A stretch of DNA of 64,000 bases from Castanea sativa (GCF_040712315.1 NC_134013.1:35251001-35315000); one strand, 5' to 3'. Positions 49,513 to 61,638 are shown, numbered from the stretch's first letter. The notes: generated by a model not told the origin, from the sequence alone. Made by a program: numbers and translations.

Positions 49513-50655
49513 ATGGCACCAAAACGTAAGTCTATTCCGACTCAGAACCCTCTTCATTCTAGGGCCTCCTCATCTTCTGATCCTACTCCTCTTTCTATTC
49601 GGTTCTGTGATGAGAAAGCCCATCAGGACTTCTCGGAGAACTTCTCTAAACGAGGTGTTCATTTGGAACGCCAAGTTGTTCTGGCGGACTTTGCTGACAC
49701 CGACTTTCCCGATGTCTTTCACAAACGGGAATGGGAGTCACTGTGTGACGTCCCGGTCACTTGTCCTTCTGTGCTGATCCAGGAGTTCTACTCCAACATG
49801 CATGGCTTTGATTCTTTAGTACCTCTCTTTCACACTCGCGTTCGAGGTACGCGCAATATTGTCACACTGGAGTTGGTATCCAATGTGCTCCATATACCGA
49901 GGGTTGCACATCCTGATTACCTTGGTTATGAGCGTCTATGGACTGTGTCCAAAGGCGAGATGATTTTTGCTTTTTGTGAGCGCCCTTCTGATTGGGGTGA
50001 GCACTAGTTTATGTCATGTCGGCCTTTTGCTAAAGGTCCTCGTTTCTTAAACATGGTTATGACTTTTGTCTTGTATCCTCTCTCTCACTACAACTCTATC
50101 ACAGAGCCTCGTGCTCGTTTTCTGTTGTCTCTTCATGAGGATCTCACCATTGACTTTCCTTCACATTTTATTTTTTCTATCATAGATGTGTATAAGGATA
50201 CGACTACCCGTGATAAGTTCATCTTTCCTTCCGCTATCACGAGGATTTTACGCCATTTTTCTATCCCTTTTCCTGTCTCCGACCCTTTTCATGTCATGGT
50301 TGCCATAGACGCTGCTACCGTAAAACGTAGTGAGGCGCAGTTTAGGTCGCGACAAATAGGTTCAGCAGCTCTTTCCTCCCGTTCTGCTCCATCTAGATCT
50401 GCTCGTGCTTCATCCGCTCCCTCCTCTTCTACAAGTGATGTGTCACTCGGAGACATCATGGCCCAGCTTCAACGCATGGATGCTCACCTGGATACGCTCT
50501 CTATAGAGTTATATCAGGTGAATATTCGTGTTGGTCGCATTGCTCGGCGACAAGCGACCATGGGTGGTTTTGCTCCCAAGGGTTCTCCTCCACCACCTCC
50601 TGTGGCTTCTGAGTCTGAGGCTGATGATGGTGATAACGATGATGCTTTCGGATGA
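49513..50655 (+). pseudogene. 'Putative plant transposon protein' ORF with one in-frame stop
   Basis: Start chosen at MAPKRKSIPTQN; 381 codons to the stop at 50655, interrupted only by TAG at 50005-50007, with the same frame resuming at 50008. Features: Ser-rich N-terminus, FSKRGVHLERQV, VLIQEFYSNMHGFD, LELVSNVLHIPRV, PLSHYNSITEPRARFL, IFSIIDVY. A Ser-rich stretch and a short coiled segment (DIMAQLQRMDAHLDTL) then lead to a Pro- and acid-rich tail. This matches the uncharacterised family labelled putative plant transposon protein (Transposase_32), often found as an additional ORF in LTR elements. Function unknown. Codon use is GC-richer than the surroundings. Confidence 0.7.
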
Positions 50656-50762
50656 TGATGCTGGAGATGCTAGCTCTACCGATGAGATGTCTACTTGACA
50701 CTCTTCCCTTTGTCACTCGTGACAAAAAGGGGGAGTAGTTTTGGGTTATGAGAGTAGTCATA

Positions 50763-50927
50763 TTCGTAAACAAATCACCATGTCATTTAATTTCCGCTGC
50801 ATACTTTAGTTTATTGGTGATTTGTTTGTGCTACCACGCGTTTGCATGTTAATTTGATTAATTAATAACTTGGCTAATTAATCAACTTAATCTATCACAA
50901 GGGGTCAATACGTTTGTTGGCCTATCA
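50763..50927 (+). repeat. Remnant of the 3' LTR
   Basis: Matches 45462-45626 at 163 of 165 positions. The first 820 bp of the LTR are missing; a short unmatched piece lies between the polypurine tract and this remnant. Confidence 0.9.
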
Positions 50928-51087
50928 CTTGGTATTGAACTAGTTAATTGTGAGTTGACTCAAATAGAACCTAGGTAGCTTTTTCTCTTCTTTCTTCAAG
51001 CCCGCTGAAGTAGAAGCCCAAATATATGTAGGGTGTGATGAACTTTATCCATTGTCTTTGCTTTGTAATTATATTATCTTTGGTTGG

Positions 51088-51970
51088 TGTGAGGCCGTTT
51101 TTTAAATGGTTCCTTAGGTCCAAGCCCAATATGAAGCAATGGGTCTATTGAAAGGCTGAAGAAAGTATGAGATGCTGAATAAGGAAACTAGGCTCGGTCC
51201 CACCACAACCAAGCTAAGTCATTCTACTGGACTAATTTGTGCACAAACAAACCCAAGACACAAAAATATACATATACATATATTTTTACAGGAACTAAGG
51301 AAGTAAGGTAATACTAGTAAGTAAAAATGCTTTAGTGAACTCTTATTGATTAGGCATGGAATCCAAGTACAAATCCTATCAGGGAAAGAACAAAAAGCTC
51401 AGAAGTCCCAAGACTGGTAAAGCTTGGATCCTTGGGTCGATGTGGAGCCCCCAGATGTTACTACAAATGAAACTCTTTACAATACTATTTTAGGGACCTC
51501 GGCCTAAATTCTAATATTTCAAGTAAATTGCTCTCACTAGTTTTTCTATTTTGCTATCTTCTCTATGTGTTGCTCTGTCCTCCATGATTGATTTCTCCTC
51601 CTTTTATGCTAGTTTTAGAGGACCTAAAATTACTATTCTCTCCTTCTGTCTTGATTTTGTTGTCTACCCATGAATTGCGGCTCTACATGTTTCTTTCCTC
51701 TTCTTATTCTTGAAAGTATTTCAATTGTTTCCCTTTCATAGAAGATGCTTTTCCCAAACAATCTAGGCATCAGCTGGGGTCAAAGAGAGCAGGTTCCTTC
51801 TCAAGGCTGGGAGAGAGACAATTTGAAGGTTCTTCTATCTTGATGGTGACTTCACGCACTAGGCCCTTTTTCCCTGAAAGTCGTAAAGTTGGGCATCTTT
51901 CTTTTTTCACTATTTTCCTTCTAGCTGAGGTTCTTTGAATCTTTCTCGAGGATATTTGGCTTCTAGCATA
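51088..51970 (-). mobile_element. Diverged LTR related to 42889-44233
   Basis: Starts TGTGAGGCC...GGTTCCTTAGG on the plus strand, with the same layout and a minus-strand TATA-like GCATAAAAGGAGG near 51600-51612. Its far end is not defined; 53050-53340 may be more of it. Confidence 0.4.
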
Positions 51971-51979
51971 GTAAGGGAG

Positions 51980-52960
51980 GGCAATATAGTAAGTTAACAT
52001 ACGTTTGAAATGTTTTAGCAAACTAGCATCTCGAGTTTTAGAAACTCGAGTTCTATTTAAAACTCGAGTCTCAAAGACTCGCTTTGTACTGGATGACTTG
52101 GACAAAAATGCCAGGAAATGAAGTCTTAAAGACTCGAGTTCTACCAAATCAAAATCAAGTCTTTAAGACTCGATTTTCCTAGGCAAAAACATTTTTGACA
52201 CAACTTTCGGATGATGAGGTTCTAAAGCAAATTCCAGACAAGGAATCTAGGGAAAAAAACATCATCAAAGAACCCAGAGAAGAAAAAACATCATCAAACA
52301 ACGAATTCATCAACAAACCCAGAGAAGAAAAACATCATCAAACAACGAAAAATCATCAAACCAAAGACCCAAAGAAGAAAAACCTTCGCCTGGAGCTTCA
52401 CCACCGCTGCCTCTGTCACTCCTGGGTTAGGGAGATCTGGGTTCGTCGATTTTGGTACTTGAAGAACAACAAACAAACCTGAAGAAGAACAGGAAGATGA
52501 AAATCAAACAACAAGAATAGAACGAAGATGAAGCCCAATAGAAGAAGAACAGAACAAAGATGAAGAAGAAGAAGAAGAAACCCAAGAAGATGAAGAAACC
52601 CAAAACAAAGAACGATCTAACCACAGGAAGAACGATCTGACAACGAAGGAGGAACGATCTAACGACAAAGAACAGAGGAAGAACGCTGGGTCTGAATGGT
52701 GAAACGCTGGGTCTGAATGGTGAAACGCTAGGTCTGAATGCTGGGTCTGAACAAAGAAGAACGTTGCGAGGAAGAAGAAGTTAAAATGGGGAAACTCGAG
52801 TCTTTAAAACTTGAGTTCCACGTGGAATTTCTTCCACATCAGCTGCCACCACTTACAAATCAAGACTTAAAAACTCGAGTTTTATCTTGGAACTCGAGTT
52901 TTTGACACTCGAAGTGCTAGTTTCCAACATTGTTTTGAAACGTGACAACTAACTAAATTT
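51980..52960. mobile_element. Inverted-repeat element with AACTCGAG motifs
   Basis: The left end (51985-52190) and right end (52795-52955) are inverted copies sharing CTAGCAYYTCGAG and several AACTCGAGTCTTTAA-like blocks. The interior is purine-rich (GAAGAAG, AACGATCTAAC) with three 23-bp copies of CGCTGGGTCTGAATGGTGAAA (52685-52755, shortened). No target duplication is established. Possibly a MULE with captured coding debris. Confidence 0.5.
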
Positions 52961-53049
52961 TTTATATTTAATGTTATTTGGAAAAAAAATTCAATCTTTC
53001 TCTCATTAATTAGTTGGTTTTCACCTTCAAATTCCAAGGTCTTATGGGA

Positions 53050-55003
53050 TCATTTGTCCATTTCAGGCTTTCTTACTAGGGGAATTTGGTCCTTTGTGGC
53101 TGTTTCCTTGGTAAACCCATTGGGCTTCCCCATTTTTTTGCTATGCTTTCTTATAGGTATCATTCAAGCACCCTTTTCTTTGCACCCTTTTCTTGGGTCA
53201 TTTACACCTTATCCAAGGTTTCCTCTTTTCTCCTTTTACTGTTCAGCTTTTGCCCACTCTTCATGGTTCTTCAGCCTCTTTCATAAAGTCTGTTCCCGTG
53301 GGTCCTTTGTATTATTGTGCTGAACTTGCTCTTCTGATTTTTTGCGTATCAACTGTTGGAAAGCAAAACATGACTTGCAATTTAAAAAGCTATTGAATGT
53401 ATGTTAGAATTTAAGGAATAGTCCTAATGGGTTTTTGCTCTATTGTATAGCTTTTAACATAGTGTTGAGAACAAATTTTTCACACCACATGGCTTCGTTT
53501 CATTGGCAACCCGCACCACGTCAACACTATCATGGATTTTGGGAAAATCTCTTCTAAAGCCCAAAAGAGCCCATATTTACACAAAAAATACGTTAAAGCC
53601 TATGGTTCAAGCTCACACCACATCATCTCATTTTTGGCTCACGATCCAAGCTCAAGAGTCTCATCGGGGGAATTTTGGAAGTTGTGGTTTGGAGGGCCAA
53701 GAAGTATGTTCAGTAAAACTCCAGTGGTTCAAAGTTAATAAAGGAAAGCATGTTGCTTGGCATGTCTTCCCCAATTCCCTGAACTCTGACGGGTCAATGT
53801 GCAATAGGTAACGTTTGGTAAGCCTCTCATATCACATAACACTTAAAATGATAAAACTCCCCATGCTCTTTACATAAAAATTAATGTCCATCATATAATA
53901 TAAGTTTTAAAATATAATTATATCATTTCATATTAATTCTATTATTAATTTCATATAAATCAATTCCAAGCACATGGCTAAATATATATTAGTATCTCAT
54001 ATCTAGCATTAGATGCTCTCTTTACTCTTCAAGATTTGGTCAAAATACAAAAAAAAAAAAACCATAATTACACCTCTAAAACTTCATCAAATATCAACCA
54101 ATTAGTCTATTACTTACCAAAATTATATATGGACTAAATATATAATTTTTCCAAGAGAGTAAACTTAGCCGAAAATACCAATAACAGCTCCAGCGGAAGC
54201 TGCAGTAGCTTCTGCACAAGCCGCAACAGCTCCAGCGGAAGCTGCAACAGCTTCTATAGAAGTTGAAACAGCTCCAACGAAAGCTGCAAACAGCTTCTGC
54301 AGAAGCTGTAACAGCTCCAGCACATCTTGCAGTAGCTCCAGCTGTAGTACCAGAAATAGAAAAGATCCCTTAAAGATTATCTTACCATTAATGCCAAGTA
54401 TTTTCCTCCAAGCAAAATATGTCATTCATATAACATCATCCAGCTGTGTCAGCAACATTTAAGTCTCAAACTTTCTTCTTTTGGTTAAAAAACAAATGAT
54501 TACTTACTTTGTCAAAGATTTTCCCCTGTATGCTAATTTTCCCTTCAACTAAGTTATGATCTAGTTACATACTTGGCTCTATATAAAGAGAACCAAGCTA
54601 CACACTAAAGGGGGATCCATCCCACTCCATTGTTCTGAAACTTCACTCATTTTTGCTACCACATACACATTTTTCCTACTTCCCCATCTCTCTTACAAAA
54701 TCTCTCTTCATAGATAACAACACAACACACATATTACAACACATCATTATCCATTACCCATCTTTCCCACACTTCATTGTTCTGAAATTTTATCATTTTT
54801 GCTGCCTAAAAACACATCTCCATCTCATTCTTTATTCCTCATACAAAACCTCCCTTCTTAGAAAGCAACATAACCCATAACACAAATAATCTCATGTATT
54901 TACTATATTTAACCTTCATATTATCTATCTCACACTTCCATATTCTTTACAAACACATTCCTCACAAAATACCCATACATATTACAAGCACCATATCTCA
55001 CAA

Positions 55004-55060
<57 letters not shown>

Positions 55061-56580
55061 AATTTATTTATTTCTTACCATCTCTACACATCTCAAAACG
55101 TATCAAAATACTCTTCCAAGAACACATTACAAAAGCCCTTTTCTCATGGAAGGCATATGAACATCAATACTAAGGCCTTTCTCTTAAAAGGCACAAAAAC
55201 TTCATATTAAAATCATTCTCATTGAAGACATACATTTCTAACACTTAAAGCTACTCCTACGAAAGGCACGAACTCACTCATGTTTGACTAAAAAATTAAA
55301 AGGACATTACATGGGGAAAATCATTTAAATGCATGATTAAGGGGACAAACTTAACCAACCGATGCACACGGCTGGACATGCTCTCTCTCCCTTCATTCCA
55401 TCCTATTTTTCCTCTTTTATTTGTAATTATGAAGCCTTTAATCCTTGTTTATTATTGTTATGATGAAGCCATAATGTTTTGGGTACTATGGAAGTTTTCC
55501 CTTTTGTTGACTTAATAATAATAATAAAGAAAACATATGATTTTTACCATGTAAACACACTTATTAACCTGAAATTACCCTACCACTGGAGATAATACCG
55601 TACTACTAGAGGACTGATTTGGACTATGATGCTATAAAAGGACTAATAATATAACAAACTAACAACGGTAATGTGTTTATTGGGCTTTATTGTTGTCTTC
55701 TTGTTAGGGTGCAACCTCCATCTCTTGCTTGGGCAAGCTCACACAACACCGAAAGCCTTTGGGCTTTATTTCAAGGGCCCATCGTTGAGTTTCGGCTTGG
55801 CTACCCCATATTCTACTTAGGAACATCGAATTTTTCCCCTCAACACATAGTAATGTTAAATTGTTTATATCATATTTTTTTTCTAAGCATCCTAGGATTT
55901 TCTAGCCTCTAGGCAAGATCAAACAGCTACATCTAAATCATGTTTCAAACTTCTGTAAGAGATGGGAGTGATAAAGTGCCTTCATAGAGAAAAAGGCCCA
56001 AAATAGTAGGGCATAATGATCGTATAAAACATCCAATATGTTTGGTTTTTCTCTACCTAGCTAGCATTACCTCAACAAGATGGGAAGCAAATTTGGACAT
56101 TCATCATTCATCTTTACATTTTCTAATACATGCCCACATATTGTTAACATCCCTTATAAAATGTGGATGCTGATGTCCAGATTTGAGAGAGGCTATCATG
56201 ATTGTGGACAATTATGGGCACAAGAGAAAGAATGGAGTCGCTACCTAGTTATATAGTCTAGGAACCATGAATATAGCATCCTTTCGAGGAAGGACCTTTG
56301 ATCTTACTACTAGAGTTTGGGTTCGGAGTTTAGGTACACTCTTGGGAAGGTGTTAGGCACCCAAGATCGCCCAACCTTAAGGTTGGCCTCCCGTTATTGT
56401 GTCCTATGTCTTAACCCTATTAAAAATCATTTAAATACTTGCATTCTAAACTCACACACACATTAACATGCATCTAACAAACAACATGTCACCTTTAACC
56501 CTAAACAAGCATTCTTATGTTATCCACAATTCAAAAGAGAGCCAAACACAAAAGAAAACCCTAACATTTATCTAACATGC
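53050..56580. other. Non-coding retroelement debris
   Basis: No recognisable gene. Contains an Ala-codon minisatellite (54175-54350), a promoter-like CTATATAAAGAG (about 54578), a diverged duplication of CATTGTTCTGAAA (54630 and 54776) and (TA)n-T20 at 55006-55061. At 56335-56375 there is AGGTGTTAGGCACCC, typical of TAT/Ogre-type gypsy DNA. Confidence 0.5.
54175..54350 (+). repeat. Short-period repeat of GCTCCAGCGGAAGCTGCAACA type
   Basis: About eight imperfect copies of a 15-21-bp word. One plus-strand frame would read Ala/Glu/Pro-rich (APAEAA, ASAQAATAPAEAAT) before an indel near 54289 breaks it. No start or signal peptide, so not called a gene. Confidence 0.7.
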
Positions 56581-56583
56581 TTC

Positions 56584-57205
56584 TGATGATGCAAAGAAAA
56601 TCAATAGACTGGATGCTTCAGGTTTCAAAGGGCTAGCGACTATTTTGAATTCCTGAAAAGGAAAGAACAAATTATCAGAGGTGACCCGAGTGGACCGACC
56701 AAGAACCCTCCAATGCCAAAGTTAGTTTCTCTCTCAAGTTCTAGAGTTCCAACTTTTTAGGAATTATAAAAACGTACCTTTATCTGGTTTGAATGGGTGT
56801 TTATATAGTGTACCCCAGAAACGGTTATTAGATTTGTAACTTCCCCTGTATTTTAGGGGGTCAGAAGGTTCAAGAATAACTTCCACAACCACCATAGGAG
56901 TTATACCTTTTGTATAACTGTCATTAGAAGTTAAGTATTTAATAAAGAGTTGTAGCAATGAACCTGGATCTCCCTCATGCCTTGGAACAACAGCACGTGG
57001 TTCCATCTCCAACTCTTTGTAGGCAAATCCACACTTGGGAATCTCCTAAGTGTCAAAGGGGTCGTCCAAGAGTCTTCCTGATGGACGACCCTTATTCCCA
57101 TGGACGGTCGTCCTGCTATGGATGACCTTCCTATGTGGGATATCTTTTCCGCTCTGGACGCATCTTATGGAGGAATTGGAGTTCAATTTTTTTAGTTCAC
57201 CATCA
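56584..57205 (-). repeat. 3' LTR of the gypsy element
   Basis: 622 bp. Differs from the other LTR by scattered substitutions and a 13-bp extra piece near 57160-57175. Carries several GGTCGTCC/GGACGACC words. Confidence 0.9.
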
Positions 57206-57339
57206 GTTGCCCCCTTGTCCAAGGGTCGTCCAGAGCAGTGGAGGATCTATCGTTGTTCTTTGGACGCGTGTCTTCGTATTAGTAGTCAGATGTCGTTCCA
57301 TGTGTCACAATTTCAATGGTTAAATTTTATTATCTCAAA

Positions 57340-57582
57340 TTGTGCCACGTGCCATAATTTTATTAGCGACTTGTCACTTCGATTTAAGTTTTCAAGGGAA
57401 ATGCCACGTGGTGCTTCCTGGTTGGTCACGTCGTTTCAGATATCAATTTTCAACGCCTATAAATGGTGGAATTCCTCTCGTACCCTTTACATTTCTCAAA
57501 TTTTCTTCTTTGACATTCCTCGTCCATTGCCTCATCTAGAAGTTTTCCAGCGTCCTTAGTATTCCTTCTTCTAAAGCCAGGT
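57340..57582 (+). promoter_or_regulatory. Antisense promoter-like block inside the gypsy element
   Basis: G-box cores in GCCACGTG (57344-57351) and CCACGTGG (57404-57411), TATA-like CCTATAAATGG (57456-57466), then a pyrimidine-rich leader and a donor-like CCAG|GTAATC at 57581. It points away from the 3' LTR, opposite to gag. TAT-type gypsy elements are known for antisense extra ORFs in this position; here no ORF follows, because gag remains begin at once. Confidence 0.5.
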
Positions 57583-57609
57583 AATCTCCTTATCCCCCAT
57601 TCTTAGGCT

Positions 57610-59757
57610 TTTCTTCAAAAACTGGACCAAGGTCTACTTCGTCCTCTTTTCCATACACGCCCCAACTCTAGTAAACCTCTCGGAGTTGTTCTCGTCCAAA
57701 GGAATATCTTCTAGTACTTCAGTGGGCTCCGTAGTAATCCTTCTCTCATCTATGTTCATCGTCTGTACGTGCTCGTCCATGGCCAACATGGCTAAATAGC
57801 ATTCTCTAGCAGCTAATTGATCTCTTTGTACTTGACCCACTCCATACTCAGTCGGGAACTTGACAGACAAATGGTAGGTAGACGTCACTGCCTTCCAACT
57901 ATTTAAAGTCAGCCTTCCAATAATGGCATTGTATGATGATGAGCAATCAACAACAAGGAAGTTTACCTCTTTTGTTATCTGTTGTGGGTATGCTTCGACT
58001 ACCACAGGTAATGTGATGGTGCCCACAGGTTGCACTTTCATTCCTCCAAATCCTACCAAGGGCGAATTCACTAGACAGAGTTAATCTCGTCCCAGCCTCA
58101 TTTGTTGGAAGGCGGGGTAATACAAGATGTCCACTGAGCTACCATTGTCTACCAACACCCTTCTAGTCATATAATCAGCAATGAGCAAGGTAATGACGAT
58201 TGCGTCGTCATGTGGGTGGTGAACTCTTTCAGCATCCTTGTCCGTGAACGTAATGGCTTGCTCGTCAACTCCCCTCGTCCTTGGAGATCGTCCAAAAAAC
58301 TGGATGTTTTGCACCACCTTTAGATATGTCTTCCTTGACTTAGATGTTTGAGCTGTTGAGGTTCCCCTTATAATAAATCTTATTTCACCAAGTGGGGGTC
58401 ATAACGACTCCTCTGCCTTTGCCTTCAACTTCTTGTCCTTGTGGTCTCATCCAAGAAAATTCCTCAACTTTCCTTGCTTAATGAGATTCTCTATCTGCTA
58501 CTTCAAATCAAAACACTCATCTGTGTCATGCCCATGGTCTCTGTGGAAGCGACAATACTTGTTCCTATTGCGCTTGTTAGGATCTCCTTTCATTTTCTCT
58601 GGCCACTTCAAGGACGGGTCATCCTTGATTTGCATAAGCACTTGCTCAAGTGGCATATTCAAGGGAGTGTATTGCTGATTCCTAGCTGAAGAACTCGCCT
58701 TCTTGCTATCCATGTCCTTTTTCTCTCCAACTCGAGCCTTCTTTGAATGAGGTCCCTACTCAGGATGATGCGGGAGATCTGCTTCCATACGCTCTGCTCT
58801 CTTCCTTTTCTTGGCTATGATCACATCCTCCGCATTCATGAAATTTTGGGCTGAATGGACGAGTTCAGCCATGGTTTGTGGCTCTTGCTCGTAAAGCTTA
58901 TGAATGAACAAATCAGAGTTGACTCCATTGTGGAAGGCGGCCAATAGCAATTTGTCGTCCATCTCATCCACCGTCAAGGCTTCTCTGTTGAACTGGGTAA
59001 TGAAGGACCGCAAACTCTCGTTTTCCCCTTATTCTATTGTTAACAGACTAGAAGAAGAACACTTGTGGCGTTGTCCTCCGATAAAATTGTTGACAAACAA
59101 CTTAATCAACTCTTCAAATGAGTCCACAGTGTTTGGGGGTATCTTGCTGAACCACACTCGCGCTGGCCCTTTGAGGGTAGTAGGGAATGCCCTGCACATA
59201 ATCTCGTCCGGAACCCCCTGATGGTGCATAGTAGTTTTGAAGGTGGCGATATGATCACACGGGTCACGCGTTCCATCATATGAATCCAAGGAAGGCATCT
59301 TGAACTTTGGGGGTAAGGGATGACTATTGATGGAAGCCATGGAAGGAGAGTCCATTCGGTGAACTAAGTCATCTACAGGGTTCACCCTTCTCATGTTCTC
59401 CCTCATTTCGTCCATAGCTTTCCTCATTTGGTCTATCTCCCTCTCCAAGTGCGGTACCTTTCTTGAAGCAGTACCCCTTGACTGGTTCTCGGGCTCTGCA
59501 TTTTCTCCTCTACCTTCTTGACTCTAGGCTTGCCCTTCCGCGTGTCTTTCATGGTGTTGCCTCCTTAAACTAATCTCCCTAGTCAACTCTTGGTTCTGAC
59601 GAGTTAACTCTGCCATGGCGGCAGCCATGGACTGTATGTGTTAAATGGAAGGTGGTTGCATGACAGGTGCTGACTGACGATCACGGTGGGGATTACTAGA
59701 AGCATCCCTACTCTCTTGGTGGCCTGGGCTGCTAGGCCTGGATCTTGTCCGAACCAT
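57610..59757 (-). pseudogene. Gypsy gag-protease remains
   Basis: Start MVRTRSRPSSPGHQ. Gag core: KMPSLDSYDGTRDP, AFPTTLKGPARVWF, FNREALTVDEMDDKLLLAAF. Zinc-binding piece [14 protein letters not shown] (about 58510-58570). Protease around VLVDNGSSVDILYY (about 58090-58150) with the catalytic D-x-G-S, then NAIIGRLTLN and HLSVKFPT. At least four in-frame stops (near 59641, 59028, 58756, 58497 and 58080) make it inactive. Ends just before the antisense promoter-like block. Confidence 0.85.
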
Positions 59758-59843
59758 ACAGCCTTTAGTCAGGGAAAGGCAAATTGTCAAAACACAAGTA
59801 ATCGAAATGAGACTTCGATTTCTCCCCACAGACGGCGCCAACT

Positions 59844-60452
59844 GATGATGCAAAGAAAATTAGTAGACTGGATGCTTCGGGCTTCAAAGGGCTAACGACT
59901 GTTTTGAAGGCCTGAAAAAGAAAGAACAAGTGATCAGAGGTGACCGAGGTGGACCAGCCAAGAACCCTCCAATGCCAAAGTTAGTTTCTCTCTCAAGTTC
60001 TAGAGCTCCAAATTTTTAGGAATTGTAAAAACGTACCTTTATCTGGTCTAAATGGGTGTTTATATAGTGCGCCCCAGAAACAGTTATTAGATTTGTAACT
60101 TCCCTTGTATTTTAGGGGGTCAAAGGGTTCAAGAATAATTTCCACAACCACCATAAGAGTTATACCTTTTTGTATAACTGTCATTGGAAGTTAAGTATTT
60201 AATAAGGAGTTGTAGCAATGAACCTGGATCTTCCTCATGCCTTGGAACAACAACACATGGTTCCATCTCCAACTCTTTGTAGGCAAATCCACACTTAGGA
60301 ATCTCCTAAGTGTCAAGGGGGTCGTCCAAGAGTCTTCCTGATGGACGACCCTCATTCCCATGGATGGTCGTCCTGCTATGGACGACCTTCCTATATGGGA
60401 TATATTTTCTGCTCTGGACAAATTGAAGTTCAATTTTTTTAGTTCACCATCA
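59844..60452 (-). repeat. 5' LTR of the gypsy element
   Basis: 609 bp, minus-strand start TGATGGTGAAC and end TTTGCATCATCA next to the primer-binding region. Confidence 0.9.
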
Positions 60453-60969
60453 ACTTCAATATACATTAAAACAAGGCAGCAGCCCCAAACATGGCAACAA
60501 GCATATCATGAAACAAAACAAAAACATCAACATATTAGAAACCCTAATCATATATCTAAAAACCCTAAAACAAATGCATGGACATTGCTAATGCATGACT
60601 TTCCCTTTACTTACCTCTTAGCAACACAGCACCTATGGCATCAATGCATGAACATGTGGATGAATGGCATAGCATTAAAACTAAGAAAAATCTAACCTAA
60701 ACCCTAATCTAGATATGTAATCACAAATAAACATGTTAAAAGGTAAATAGACAGTTATAGGGCTTGAAAACATGTGAAGGCAAAATTGAAACAAACAAAA
60801 AATTAAGGTTTCTAGGTAACAGCATCTTGCACACTAGAACAAGTCTGCATACACATGAATTCAGCCTGCATGCGCAGGCTAGATCATGCATACGTAAATC
60901 CTTACCAAGAAAACCTAATTTACACAGAAACGGAGCAGAAGCAAAACGAAGCATAAAACATAAAATCTA

Positions 60970-61539
60970 GCAACCTAACATGCTTAAAGATATAGAGAAA
61001 ACCTAAACAAACATAAGCTAAACAGATAAACAAATTAGAACAAGGACCCACGGGAACAGATTAGAATGGTCAAAAATCATAGCAGGTCACGTGTAAAAGT
61101 ATAATCACCTAGCCGGCCTACCTTAGTATAAATAGGGCATGTGTTGCAGCAATTGTAGAGAAGAAAAAGAGAGTGAAATAGAGAGATTGGTTGTTGCATA
61201 TTTGCGAAAGTTCTCTAGTTTAGAATAGGGTACAAGGTTTTCTCTATTCTTTGTTAGTCATGAGAGAGCTATTGGGTGTATTGGGAATTGGGTCTGTGTG
61301 AGAATATTGATACACCAACTTGTATATCTCTATATTTGATTAGTGGAATTTCTTCCTCTTTACCCGTTAACGTAGACCAAAAGCCGAACCATGTAAATCC
61401 TTGTGTGTCTTTGTTTATTTTCTGATTTTGGGTTTGCTTCGTTCCTATTATTTATTTCATGGAGATCTTTCTATAGTCATAATATTTTCACAATCAATAT
61501 TAAGGTGGGAGTGCTGTCCGGAGGCGCTTTCCTACAACA
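60970..61539 (+). mobile_element. Copia LTR (3' part; start not found)
   Basis: TATA-like AGTATAAATAGGG (61126-61137) and an end at CCTACAACA before TGGTATCAGAGC (61543-61554). The left boundary cannot be set. Confidence 0.6.
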
Positions 61540-61638
61540 AATTGGTATCAGAGCCTAAGTTTGTTACCTAGGCATTTGGATTTGTTCTCTTTAGAGATTT
61601 TGGTGATTGTTTTGTGAACTTAATTATTGAGGAGAAAG

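Larger units (their letters stand above)
44641..50927 (+). mobile_element. Non-autonomous Ty1/copia (SIRE-like) element with gag and an extra ORF
   Basis: Target duplication CTTGG (44636-44640, 50928-50932) brackets the unit. Layout: 5' LTR 44641-45626, primer-binding site TGGTATCAGAGC 45629-45640, gag pseudogene, long non-coding spacer, second ORF, polypurine tract AAAAAGGGGGAG (about 50724-50735) and only the last 165 bp of the 3' LTR (50763-50927). There is no protease, integrase, reverse transcriptase or RNase H. The shared 165 bp differ at two positions, so insertion is recent. Confidence 0.9.
56584..60452 (-). mobile_element. Complete but non-autonomous gypsy (TR-GAG-like) element
   Basis: Direct LTRs 56584-57205 (3' LTR) and 59844-60452 (5' LTR). 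Flanks GCTTC and ACTTC match at four of five bases. On the minus strand the primer-binding region GTTGGCGCCGTCTGTGGGG follows the 5' LTR, and a polypurine stretch ACAAGGGGGCAAC precedes the 3' LTR start TGATGG. Coding is only gag and protease remains; there is no RT, RNase H or integrase. 3869 bp. Confidence 0.9.

Noticed and set aside
54165..54425. Ala-rich frame as an arabinogalactan-like protein
   Set aside because: Short-period repeat with an indel, no signal peptide and no plausible start.
57050..57559. Plus-strand 169-codon frame as a gene
   Set aside because: It overlaps the 3' LTR and a promoter-like block, has no recognisable domain, and its start lies in the LTR.
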